A DNA stretch of 64,000 nt from Rostrohypoxylon terebratum (taxonomy: Eukaryota; Ascomycota; Sordariomycetes; Xylariales; Hypoxylaceae), in the NCBI GenBank assembly GCA_022497145.1, contig MU385958.1, positions 1 through 64,000 on the forward strand. The letters run 5' to 3'. The position numbers and the translations under genes are program-made. This document shows positions 45,967 through 56,981 of this stretch, in pieces. The notes below the pieces were generated by a model. That model worked only from the letters and a program-made list of their open reading frames with translations. It made no database searches and was not told the DNA's origin. How positions within the stretch are numbered: the stretch's first letter is position 1; every line of letters begins with the position of its first letter.

Positions 45967-48900
45967 ATGCATTTCAAACAACCTGAAAGTAGTGGTGGTG
46001 CTCTAGCCGACCAAGTAACCGTGCCGGAAACGAAGACTGCTCGCGCCGAGTTCACCAGGCAATCCTCGACTTTGCCATTTGGCCAACCCGTGCCCCTGTC
46101 CTCAATATCCGGACCTACCTATGTCACCGGCCAACTGCTCGTCCAGCAAATCGCCTATGCTTTATCTGATAAGATCTTCTCTTACTCTCCTGAGACTTTT
46201 GACCTCGACGTTGCCGTGAAAGCTTGGACTAAGAATGGAGACAAGAACATTCACGGATATCCTACTGCCGTTGTACCCCTCCAAACTCGTACGGGAGCTG
46301 GTGCATTTGCCCTCGGCTATATCTTTTCAAAAGATTTCGACTTGAGCAAGAGACATATTCCTCAAACTTTGCTTGCGCCTTCACTTAGCTTGCGCCATCT
46401 TCGCTTTTCCTTGGACCAGTTAGCTTTGCTCTACGGAGTCGCTAGTCCTTTCGTCGCTCACGTCGCCGCCACCGATTATACTTCCGATGCTGGTCTTGTC
46501 GCCGAGTATGGCACTGCTCTGCAGTTGTCTGAAGAGCTTGGATTGGGACTCCTTTCGAGTGGTTCTGCCTACGAGGCTCAGCACATGTCTTTGTTCGCCA
46601 CGTTGATGGCTAAGGTTTTGCCTACTCTCCATCTCTACGACGGAGTCCGCACATCGCGAGAGACTTTAAGAGTTATCGATGTCTTGAGCCAAGTTGGCGT
46701 CGCCGATATCTTCAACAAGGTTTCAAAGACGGCAGAGAACTTGAACATGCGCCTTGATAGCGCTGGAAAGGTCCTTGAACTTCTCCGATCTTTCAATGAC
46801 GAGCTTGGTACCGACTACGAACCCTTCGAATATATCGGCCACAATGCTGCCGAGGCCGTATTCGTCGTTTTTGGTAGCGTCGAAGCTCAATTGGCTAAGC
46901 AAGTCTTGGCTAAGCTTGCTAGTGACGGAGCAAAGGTTGGCGCCGTCGTTGTCAGAATATACAGGCCTTTCATTGAAGAAGCCTTCATCAAAACTGTACC
47001 TGCCTCTGCTCAGCGCATTATTGTTCTGGGACAGGTCTTGGATGAAGCTGCTGCATTGGACTCATCAATCCAGTCTGTTCTATACTCGGATGTCCTAACT
47101 GCGGTGTCTTTCTCAAACAAGTGGGCCTCAATCCCCACGGTGACGGACGTCAAATATCCGGCTTCGCATGCTTTTACTCCTTCGAGCTTTGCCGCTGCGG
47201 TCACGCAAGCGACGAGCAAAGCACCCATCTCTCAAATCCGGTTACCCCAGCTTAATTCTGTACAGCAATACGTCTTTTGGGACACCGACAATTCCGTCGC
47301 CATCTCCGTTCCGACTGTTATCGGTTCAATATTGTCTCGAGACTCTACTAGCAATGTTTATTTGAGTGAATCTTATGACAACTTGGTGCAAGGGGGCATT
47401 GTCCGTTCTGACTTGAGATCCTCTAAGAAGACGATAGATGCGCCTCATGCAGCTGAAGAAGCTGATGTTGTCCTAGTTGGAGATGAGAAATTGCTGAAAG
47501 AAGTTGCTGTTTCTAGTAGCGTTAAGGATAATGGTAAACTTATCTTGAAGCTGCCGAACTTCAAGGATGAAGATGTGGAGAAACGAATTCCTGCTGCAAC
47601 ACGCAGCGATGTGCAATCACGACACATTTCGCTCTATATCCTTGATTCCTCTTCGTCACCAGCTCTCGAGAGCGATCCTGGTGTTGCTAGATTACTCGTT
47701 GAGCTTGCGTTCCTCAAGGTCTCTCAGTCTGAGCTCAAACAAGATGTTTTAGAGAAACTGGCGGTCCTAGAAGCCAATCAGTCAGTCCTAGAAGAGACGA
47801 TTGATGCTTTGGACAAATCTCTCAAGCAACTTGAAGTTCCGGAATCTTGGGCGGAGATTGCTGAGGAAACCTCTCGTAATCTTCCTCAAGTGCTAAAGAC
47901 AAACAGCTTCGCACCATTTGAGAAGCAAGTTGCCGAACAAGACTTGCAGCTCAGCAACTGGGAATCCGCTGCTAAAGGTCTACTTTTCAAAGAGGCCTAC
48001 ACTACTGACATTACTTTGCGTCCCGACCTGACAGTCAAGACTCATACTATTCGTGTTAAGGAGAATCGTAGACTTACGCCAATGACTTACGATCGCAACA
48101 TCTTCCACATTGAATTTGACCTAGGCGACTCTGGTCTAACCTACAAGATAGGAGAGGCTCTCGGAATACATGCCGATAACGATACGGACTTGGTCCGCGA
48201 GTTTATCGAATCTTATGGCTTGAACGCCGATGATCTTGTCCAGGTTCCGTCTAGAGATGATATCAACATTCTAGAGACTAGAACTGTTTATCAGTCACTG
48301 GTACAGAACATTGACATCTTCGGAAAGCCCCCTAAGCGCTTTTATGAGTCCCTAGCTGAGTTTGCCACGGATGAGCTTGAGAAGAAGAAGCTTGTCTCTC
48401 TTGGTAGCCCAGAAGGTGCCGAGGAGTTCAGGCGCCGTTCGGAAGTCGATACAAACACATTTGCTGATGTGTTCGAGGAATTCAAGTCTGCCCACCCTAG
48501 CTTCCCAGAGCTCGTGCGTCTCGTCGGGCCCTTGAAGCGCCGCGAGTACTCGATCGCTTCTGCCCAAGCTGTTACACCGAACGCCGTCGCTCTCATGATC
48601 GTAGTTGTGGACTGGGTTGATTCCAAAGGACGAACGCGGTATGGTCAAGCAACGCGTTATCTCAGCCGTCTTCCTGTGGGGGCTGCTGTTACTGCATCGG
48701 TCAAGCCTTCGGTAATGAAATTGCCCACACGTGATGACGCACCTCTCATTATGGCTGGCTTGGGAACTGGTTTGGCTCCTTTCAGAGCCTTTATTCAGTA
48801 CCGGGCAATGCAGAAGGCACAAGGCAAGGATATCGGGGCTATCCTCTTGTACCTTGGTTCCCGTCACCAACGTGAAGAATACCTCTATGGAGAAGAATGG

Positions 48901-49200
48901 GAGGCATATCTAGACGCCGGCGTCATTACCCTGCTTGGTGCAGCTTTCTCCCGAGACCAGCCTCAGAAGATCTACATCCAGGACCGCATGCGCCAGACCT
49001 TAAGCGAGATCATCAAGGCATACATCGAGGAGGAGGGTTCGTTCTACCTCTGTGGTCCTACTTGGCCTGTACCCGATGTTACTGATGTCCTCAAGGAGGC
49101 TATCGCCGCAGAGGCAAAGTCTACTGGAAAGAAGGTGGATGCGACCAAGGAGATCGACCGTCTCAAGGAGGACGGGCGTTACGTGCTCGAGGTTTATTAA
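45967..49200 (+). CDS. MET10: Assimilatory sulfite reductase (NADPH) flavoprotein alpha subunit
   Basis: Passes electrons from NADPH through FAD/FMN to the haem beta subunit, reducing sulfite to sulfide for cysteine and methionine synthesis. The intronless 1077-aa ORF has the fungal Met10 layout. An N-terminal pyruvate:ferredoxin-oxidoreductase-like region (SGPTYVTGQLLVQQIAYAL; AGAFALGYIFSKDFDLSK) is followed by FAD-binding reductase segments (RPDLTVKTHTIRVKENRRLTP; KRREYSIASAQAV) and a ferredoxin-reductase NADP-binding end (MAGLGTGLAPFRAFIQYR; LYLGSRHQREEYLYGEEWE; FYLCGPTWPVPDV) closing at YVLEVY. Start at 45967 follows family length. An upstream ATG (45540-45581) spliced at GTAAGG to 45901 stays in frame and would add 36 residues. 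Confidence 0.93.
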   Translation: MHFKQPESSGGALADQVTVPETKTARAEFTRQSSTLPFGQPVPLSSISGPTYVTGQLLVQQIAYALSDKIFSYSPETFDLDVAVKAWTKNGDKNIHGYPTAVVPLQTRTGAGAFALGYIFSKDFDLSKRHIPQTLLAPSLSLRHLRFSLDQLALLYGVASPFVAHVAATDYTSDAGLVAEYGTALQLSEELGLGLLSSGSAYEAQHMSLFATLMAKVLPTLHLYDGVRTSRETLRVIDVLSQVGVADIFNKVSKTAENLNMRLDSAGKVLELLRSFNDELGTDYEPFEYIGHNAAEAVFVVFGSVEAQLAKQVLAKLASDGAKVGAVVVRIYRPFIEEAFIKTVPASAQRIIVLGQVLDEAAALDSSIQSVLYSDVLTAVSFSNKWASIPTVTDVKYPASHAFTPSSFAAAVTQATSKAPISQIRLPQLNSVQQYVFWDTDNSVAISVPTVIGSILSRDSTSNVYLSESYDNLVQGGIVRSDLRSSKKTIDAPHAAEEADVVLVGDEKLLKEVAVSSSVKDNGKLILKLPNFKDEDVEKRIPAATRSDVQSRHISLYILDSSSSPALESDPGVARLLVELAFLKVSQSELKQDVLEKLAVLEANQSVLEETIDALDKSLKQLEVPESWAEIAEETSRNLPQVLKTNSFAPFEKQVAEQDLQLSNWESAAKGLLFKEAYTTDITLRPDLTVKTHTIRVKENRRLTPMTYDRNIFHIEFDLGDSGLTYKIGEALGIHADNDTDLVREFIESYGLNADDLVQVPSRDDINILETRTVYQSLVQNIDIFGKPPKRFYESLAEFATDELEKKKLVSLGSPEGAEEFRRRSEVDTNTFADVFEEFKSAHPSFPELVRLVGPLKRREYSIASAQAVTPNAVALMIVVVDWVDSKGRTRYGQATRYLSRLPVGAAVTASVKPSVMKLPTRDDAPLIMAGLGTGLAPFRAFIQYRAMQKAQGKDIGAILLYLGSRHQREEYLYGEEWEAYLDAGVITLLGAAFSRDQPQKIYIQDRMRQTLSEIIKAYIEEEGSFYLCGPTWPVPDVTDVLKEAIAAEAKSTGKKVDATKEIDRLKEDGRYVLEVY

Positions 49201-49679
49201 GGAGTACTGTCGATAGATTTGTTTCTTCATGGCGATTTAGATAAGAGCTACCTAGGTACCTAGTAGGTGGCTGGGTAGATTTTACGACAATTTTATTGTC
49301 TGTCAGTTCAATCTTGATACTTTCATGGATGTTAAAAATGCTCTTTTCGCCAGTTTAAGTCGTTCGTTCTGCACATCAGTTGATTGTCAGGTAGGTAATT
49401 CGAACACTTGGATTTCCGGATGGAATAGTTGTTTCCCTTGGGTAAGGTCCCCTGAAATTACAGCGGTTATCTACCTACTCAAGTCTAGTAGAAGGGTCAC
49501 TGTAACCTCTCCACGCTTCGCCTACTTAAAGCTGACATAATGGAAGCCTACATATTACATTGGTGATCACATAAGCTGTTCAACTTCATGACTCAGCATG
49601 ATTACCTAATGGTAGAATAGGGGTAGGTCCCTCTCGCTGCATATAGAACCATTCCCTACCCTGTTTCGATCTATGAAAT
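49201..49679. other. Convergent intergenic region
   Basis: About 480 bp between two 3' ends. Contains CCTAGGTACCTAGTAGG (49251-49267) with a palindromic core. No gene seen. Confidence 0.4.
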
Positions 49680-52600
49680 CTATCCTTGTTCATTCATACC
49701 TACTTGCCCCTTTTCAATGTCGAATGTATTACTTGAACTTGAACTCGCACTTCCCGATCGATCGCACGACACACGTCGGCGTTTCGGCCATTCTAATAGT
49801 CCATGGCCAAGTTTTCTTTTTTCATCCATGGGCGATCCTATCGAAGTAATCTTCCCGATATGATTCAATATCGGTTCTATGAAGATTGCGACCGTAAATG
49901 TTATGATGAAAAGGCCGGTGATGCTAACAACAAAGCCTGCGAGCCCCATATTAGGGATGATGACATTCTGCTCTGATGGGATTGTGAAGATCGCCTGAGT
50001 CTCTGTCAGCTAGGTGGTATTTATAGGGGTATATTCAGGGGCTTCATACTGATATTAAGCCCATTGGTAGATAGCCGATGGTCAAATATGTCAATTTTTC
50101 AATAGTACCGTTCTGCCGGATGGAGTTTCTGCTGTCCTCGAGAGACAGGACAGTGGAGAGCTATGCGGCGCGTCAGCATATTGACTGGGGCGCAAACAAG
50201 TTTTCAAGAGGTATTCAAAACCTACAGAGTCTTTGTAGCGACTGTTCAATTTGATCTTTTGGTCGAGCTCATCATTTAGCACGATGAGCCGGTTCAATCT
50301 CCTCTCAAATTCTCCTAGAGATTGCTGACATATCTTCTCTAGCATTTCACCACGCTTCCCAGGTCCCTACCATTGAACCGTCAGTATAGGATGCAACCTG
50401 CAAATCCTTAGATTCAACTACTCACATGCTTGATTTGAGCCCGTAACTCAGTAGACGCTTCTTCTATACATTTCATAGAAGTCACCAAGCTGTTGGAAAG
50501 CTTGAACAATGACTCTAAGCTCCAAAGACCTAATTTGAGTTGCATGAGTCCGTGTGTTCCCTTGAGGAGGTTGTTCTCATCGAAAGTGAAACTTTTCTGT
50601 GACGAGGTAAATATCCGCATTGATTCTTATTCTTCCCGATGATCGCGTTACCTACCTCCATTTCAAAAGCATGAATGAATTGGACAAAGTGGTCCATAGA
50701 CTCGCGATAGTGTATGGCCATCTGTTGGCATAGGTGTCCCAGGATATTCAAAAATACAAGGCAGCGAGCTGTCTGAGGCTGGTGGATGAATCTCTCCCAT
50801 AAGGCTTTGCATCGGAGTCCGAGTTCTTCGTGGTTTTCCTCGAGAATCTCTGAGATAATAGTACACTGACTAAAATCGCCAAAGCCATTCGTCGATAGAA
50901 CAATAGAGGATACCTTCAGCTCTACTGAAGCTGAACTTGCTTCATTCAGGTCTGAGATTTCTCTATTCATGAACCGAAGTGCATCTTTTAGAGACGAGGG
51001 CATTCTTATTGGGGCATCTTCGTCCTTCCAATTTCCGTCGATGAGCCCGCTGTTCCTCATTTCCGTACTAGTCATAGATGTCGGTGCGCTTTTAGTAGTA
51101 CCGGAATCATATCCCTTGTACGGGTGTTCATTTGCTGCTGTTAGAGCCCAGCCGCGAAGTGTTATCCGTGTGATCCACGTGTTTCCATTCTGGCAAGAGA
51201 AATCAGGGAATCTGCTATCGTGGTTTGCGAAGCAGTCTTTGGAATCAATATGGAAAACTCTCCAGAACAGCTGGAGGTAGTCGTGGATATTCATAGAAGA
51301 AGGGCTGGATGTGTTAGCTCAAATCCATATAATGACGTATTGCTATAAACTTACGCGGCTAGGATAATTGTACGGTGTTGAACCTCTTGATCTACAAGCT
51401 ACAGAAAGCAAGTTAACAACGTTTTGAGTAATCGATAAATTTGAAAATCGCGACTTACACTATCCGACAATTTCTCGGGTAACCTTACCTCCTCCTTTTT
51501 AGTTAATTCCTTTGCCGTTTCCTGTCGATTATCATCTTTGCGAGGACTGACGTCGGGGTTACGAAGAATCAAAGTTTCGTATTTGTATCCATTCCAAGAT
51601 CTATTCCGATGCTCAGGGGCGCTGGCCTTGAAATCAATTACAGAAATCTTTTGTCTCTCAATCATATTCCTGACATTGGACTTGTCCTTTTCCAAATCCC
51701 GTTCACTCGATGGCGCGGCATCACTGTTTGCTTTTTTCTTCTCCCGATAAACCTCGTACAGGTCAGGCGTATCATCCAAGGAATTGAAGAAATTCTCATG
51801 ATGATACCTACGAGGGACGCGATATTTCTTCCATTGAATCGTCGGCATTCTTGCCATTCGAACATCTTGTACAGCTTCAAGCTTAGCGAGAAGATGATCC
51901 ACATTAGAGGTACCATGACGTGCTTTAGTCTTATGCTCATGCGGCTTGAAAGTCTGATAGGAAGGAGAATTTGGATCGTTTGACATTGACTTAGTGGACA
52001 TATCCCTCTTTGAGTTTAGTGACAGTCCCTCGGCCATCGAGAAATCTTTCTGACAGATACTCAAAAGAGTAGAAGCCAAGACGCTAGTTGCCTCCGACTG
52101 AAATGAAGCTATATTCGTCCTCTCCCAGCACGGAATGAGACAAGCTTCAGCATTTAGGAACTGAGAAATCATGCGTCGGTACTTCTCAACATCTTCAGCC
52201 TTTTGTTCCCGAGTCTCTTCGTCGTTCCTATTGTATTGATGATTCTCGACTAGGAGGCGGGAGTGGTAGCAGAGAGCGTAGATCTCCCATGGGCCACTGG
52301 TGGGCCCTTTCTCCGCCCCTAGGAGGTTACCTGGGTTGAGATAACACGTGTAATCACGCTCCAGAATACGTCTTGAGGTGATCGATGACACTGAGCCGGC
52401 GCTATCTCTAGAAAATTCAGCATGTAGAGGCTCGGCTAGAAATCCTAATCTATCGATGATTTCATCTTCGGCAGAATAAGGGTGGCGCGACAATAATTTG
52501 GCTGCGGCAACTCGTCTAGCGTCTCTCTCCAGCCGTATCACCTTCCTTTCAAGGTTATCATCAGCCCAAGCCTTGGGCAAATGCTTTCTCCCCTCCGCCG

Positions 52601-54565
52601 TCAAATTCAAAATCGATGCATAGTGGTACCACTTCAATAGTGCCGCTCTTTCTTTTTCCCTCTTTTCAGGTAAGAGATTGTCTGGAGGAAGACAATCTAA
52701 CAATAGACAATCCTTGGTAGGCCATGATTTGTATTCATCGTCGATCCATTTCCACTCAAAATCGTATGTCTCGCACGTTTTGACCACATACCAGATTGTT
52801 ATCATTACATAGTAATAGTTTGACTGGAAGACTTTCAGTTCCAGCGACTGGGGGCTTGTGTAGGTGTCCGGCTGGATGAATGTCCTAACAAGGAATGTGA
52901 TAACTCCTTGTATGCCTACTTGAAGGCGTTCCATTTGGAAGTTTACAGTTCCCTTTATGATATCAAGACGATCACAAGCAGACTTAGCGATGTATTCGTG
53001 AAAGTCGACTTTCGTGGTGTGAGGTGACTTAGGATCCGTTGAGTTGTCGAGACTTTCATCATCGGATGTCCGTTGCGGATGACTCTTCTTGAAGGAAAAA
53101 AGGAACCGGTAAACTTTGACAAGGAACCGTACTTTCCAGCTATCAGCCCGACAGTAGGTAAGCAATTAGCATTGTCAATGGGGGCTTACTGATAACTCAC
53201 AATAGAGACTCTAAGTCGACGCTGGGTTGGACAAATATGTTGCTCATGAGAGATAATGGTTGCTCATTGTTGAGCGCGCGGCCCTTCTTCCTGATTATCG
53301 CGGGAACTAAGTCCACGGTTAAGATTTTTTCGACGCAGCGCCCAACGAGATTGACTTCAGATAGTTCAGAGAAGTAGTTTGACTTCTCTTCTCTTTGCAA
53401 AAATATTGTTTCCCACATCATTCCCGTAGCCTTCTCGCTGCAAGAATCAATTCCAAGATGACGATATATTGCCTCGGAATCCGGGGTTGGAGGCCACTGA
53501 TATTTCCCCCCAGCTCGTCGTAGCTTGAATTCAGCAATGAATGTGACATACCGATCTTCGAATCCCTCGTCCTTGGAATTAAGCATATCTGCATAGGCAC
53601 GATATGTTCCTACACTATCGCCTATCCCGTAGCCCTCCTTGTTGTTTGGTAGATATAAATTTAAGCTCTCGTACTTCCCACCAACAAGTTGTCGCACACG
53701 AATGTCTAATTGGTTTGATGATCCCTTCAAGCTCAAGCAATCTGATTCGGGGGTGCTTTGGCCGGGTTTTGTATATGGGTCATTTGTATTTAGTGCCCCG
53801 AAACGAACAAGACCTCCCACGGACAATGTCACTCGGCCCCTCAAGCTCGTGTAGTGACAGACGTCCGCCTCAGGACGGCACCCTTTCTCTAGCCTCATTA
53901 CTTGGTATAAAATACCATCCTTAACAAACGATACACGAGTGCACTGCAACAGTCGGATTTAATGCCCTGCTTCAACCAAAGTTGTGACTGGAAGCTAATG
54001 AAGGAATGAAAGTAGTCGCTAGTACTTACTGTGCCCGCTTCCATGTCACTGGGACCGTCTCCTTCATTCAATAATAGCACATATTCATTGAATGGCCAAC
54101 GATAATTGAAGCAGCCTCTTTCAATCATCTCTCCGATTTCTAGATTCGATCCTCGTTTGCTCTTGTCGTCCACATGCTCAGAAAGTTTCTGATTTCTAGC
54201 AATTCCAAGGCCAAACGTTGCCTGTCTGCCGTTTTTCCTCTGTGCACGGGCAAGGGATGAGTAATATGTACGCTCAAAATCTCCGTGGGCAAAAACGAGG
54301 CCATCTGAGTCATCTCGTGCACTCATTTGGAGTAATTCTCCCCCATAATTACACGATGCGGCATATCCTTCATCGCCAAAGTCGAAAGAGCACGCCGGGC
54401 GATCAGAGAATGCAGAGAAACTAATGTATGTAGGACCTAGGTTACGAAAGTTATGCGATATTAGTATTGATAAACCACCGGACTTAGAAGTCTATACTTA
54501 CCCCTAGATTCCCGACGAAGCCAGTTAAAGGATTTTTTGACGTCCATGTTGTGTTTGGTAGACAT
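49680..54565 (-). CDS. Large protein with CorA-like two-helix C-terminus
   Basis: Ten exons join to 1441 aa: 54565-54502, 54436-54030, 53943-53201, 53139-51459, 51398-51355, 51304-50656, 50596-50426, 50366-50226, 50160-50050 and 49994-49680. Each intron has GT and AG ends and the sum is an exact multiple of three. I do not recognise the first ~1200 residues; they are soluble-looking, charged, and include an early Cys/Gly/Tyr block (GYAASCNYGGELLQM). Residues about 1195-1310 are predicted coiled-coil helices (FEMEKSFTFDENNLLK; EFERRLNRLIVLNDELDQKI). Then comes a CorA-like end: RNSIRQNGTIEKLTYLTIGYLP, a membrane helix (about 1322-1345), the loop SEQNVIIPNMGLAG and a second helix (about 1354-1378). 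The GMN motif of true Mg channels is not seen. Transport activity should therefore not be assumed; similar fungal proteins are of unknown role. Confidence 0.75.
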
Positions 54566-55068
54566 TACCTAGGTAGTCGATGTGACGAAATACATGTACT
54601 TTAAGGGGCACGAAAATGTGTGTCCAATGGTTTCCAAGGTTGATAAGACTGAGGAATGTTTTCGTTGTCAATATATAGATTATTAATCTTTCTCTATTTC
54701 TCTTGTCAAACGATGCGTGGAAATTTTCAATTATCAGAAATTCCCAACCTATGAGCAATGTTAATATCAATAGGCAACCCGACTCCTCTGTCTTACGCGA
54801 CCCATTGTTGAGGTAAACTCATGTCATTCCTACGAGAATTCGTATCAGCCATGGTTCCCCCACAACGACAGACCGCTGTTTGAGCCGCAAAAATGGCGTG
54901 AACCGCTTTGAATTGGGTGCATAGTGCTCCTGTCGTACAGGAGTTGTCAGTAGCTGAGCCGTATTTAAGCCCTGTAACTGCATATGTCGGTCATACCGAC
55001 ATCCAATAAGTGTACCTACGGTGTTCATGCACTTTGGACGGCGACTATATATGCTGTAAGTATTACCT

Positions 55069-55086
55069 TAGGTAGGTACCTACCTA
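55069..55086. repeat. Perfect 18-bp palindrome
   Basis: TAGGTAGGTACCTACCTA is self-complementary over 18 bp. It extends imperfectly to CCTTAGG...CCTAGG. It is the clearest example of the TACCTA/TAGGTA family scattered through the window. Confidence 0.7.
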
Positions 55087-55909
55087 GGTGACCCCCGGGG
55101 TAGCATCGCTGAAAAGGCTAACCTACATTTCAGTCACAGCTTAGAAGGGAATTGTCTCCGAAGACTTGAAAAGAATTGACTACTTGAGCATTAAACATGT
55201 TTCATTTCGGATCGTAAATGTAACATAAAACATGTCGGAAACAAGTTAGTGGGCGGCACAGCAAACACACGGACCAATGTTGCGCCTCCCCTTTTCAGCA
55301 ATACGCAACCTAACATTCAGCTGCCACGGATTTGGTTTTTTCGACGTAACAATGACTATAATTCTATAGCATAGGACTACGGGATTAAGCTTTGTCAATC
55401 TAGGATAGCTCGCACCCAGATAACCCGTAAAGGGAAATTGTGTGTAATTCAAGTCACCGTGAAGAAAATGGTATCGAATCGGATTCAAGGTTGGAAACCG
55501 TATGTATAGTGTTCGACATAAGGCATACACCTCTCTACCTACGCCAGGGGATGATGAGCGCTCGGACAAGATTGTCCTATCTCATCGTATATTATCCAAT
55601 TGAATCAGTCTTCAAGTATGTAGGTCAGGAGATCATTTATGACAAGAATGCATAAACCTAATTAACTCAAACCTGAAATATCCGCCTCTTGCCTGCACGC
55701 AATTCTGATGCTGTAACACTCTCCAATAGAAAGCTATCAGATACACCTTTCCTCTTAAGATTCAACGAGTTTATGTACCTATGATCAATGTGCTGGAATA
55801 TAAAGTGGTTGGGAGTCTACGTCCTGTATATAAGGGTATACATTGTATTACCACAGGCCACTACAGTAGTCCTAGTAACTCAATCTTTTAATATACATGA
55901 ATGATGTTA

Positions 55910-56023
55910 AATATAGGTGTCATACACCTGTATTCAGTACACTGGAATATACAACAGTATCCTAACATTCCAACATATTGGAATGCACAGTATACTTGAA
56001 AACAGTATATATACGAACTGTTT
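55910..56023. repeat. Cluster of three hairpin-forming inverted repeats
   Basis: AATATAGGTGT / ACACCTGTATT (55910-55920 and 55924-55934, one mismatch, 3-nt loop); CATTCCAA / TTGGAATG (55966-55985, 4-nt loop); AAAACAGT / ACTGTTTT (55998-56023, 10-nt loop). All lie in 114 bp of AT-rich DNA. Confidence 0.6.
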
Positions 56024-56935
56024 TCAGTTACACAATCCTTTGTATTACACATTGCTTTGTTGATGTATCTACTTTCAACACCTAATAAACTATTGTAACA
56101 GCTACTTATAATTTAGCTATATTTTAATCCTACTTAGATAGCTTAGTCCTTCAGCACAATATATACTCTTTTATTGGTCAATACATAACAATATTCTTAT
56201 GTTACAGACCCCATCTAAGCGCACAAGCTCTCGCTGTATTACAGCTACATACAACACCTGGCCCTGCTGTATCCTATACACCGGCTTCAGGCAGTAGGTA
56301 GCTTTAATAAATGATACTCATAACTTGTGTCTATTTCAACACAATGTACCATGAAAACATGGCACATCAATCTTGGTTCGGTTTCTTTGCTCGCAAAGGA
56401 TAGGTATCTATTCATTACTGCAAGAAACAAATTGAATACTATGAACTAGACTGAAGCAGTGACGACCAAAATACCTAATGGTGTGATAACTATATCCCCA
56501 ATCAGGTCAGGACGTACCTCCAATGCTATCGATGTGCATAGAAGGCTGCAACCTGTAGGACTCGCTAGGGCCTCTTATGGTGACACAACAGAAGAGAATG
56601 CAAACTGCACAAGCAGCTTACGCATCATATTTGTGCCAATACTAGTGAGACAATCGAAGTCCTTGTAAAGCTATACTCAGATAGGACCAACATTGTTGAA
56701 ACGGATTGTCCTGGAAGGCTACTGGTGTGATACTTGGTCTAGATTAAGCATGGAGATTTCTGGGCATCCAGGTAAATATTCATCTGGCGGTCTTGGCGCA
56801 AATATGTAGGTTGAGTGATGATGCCGACTGATAATTAAATACTAGGTATATACCCCTTCTTGTAGGTTTGATAGGTTATATACTCATACACAGAATTCTT
56901 CGATATTTAACCTACATGAATTTATAGATGCGAAT

Positions 56936-56965
56936 CTAACCCTAACCCTAACCTTAACCCCCTAC
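56936..56965. repeat. Telomere-like repeat, C-rich strand (CCCTAA)n
   Basis: Three CCCTAA-type units, CTAACCCTAACCCTAA, then degenerate CCTTAACCCCCTA. It ends 17 bp from the amidohydrolase stop codon. The 11-mer CCTTAACCCCC (56952-56962) recurs in inverted form in the right-hand repeat. Confidence 0.85.
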
Positions 56966-56981
56966 CAGCCCTCAACATATC

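Larger units (their letters stand above)
54566..56935. other. Gene-free AT-rich stretch with palindromes
   Basis: About 2.4 kb. An ORF at 55246-55569 (minus) and one at 56459-56668 (plus) have no family pattern. Base composition becomes strongly AT-rich from about 55600. Several hairpin-forming inverted repeats (listed separately) cluster at 55069 and 55910-56023. Decayed repeat DNA is a likely explanation. Confidence 0.4.

Noticed and set aside
55246..55569. 107-aa minus-strand ORF
   Set aside because: No family pattern, no ATG-context or exon continuation, and it lies in a decayed AT-rich area.
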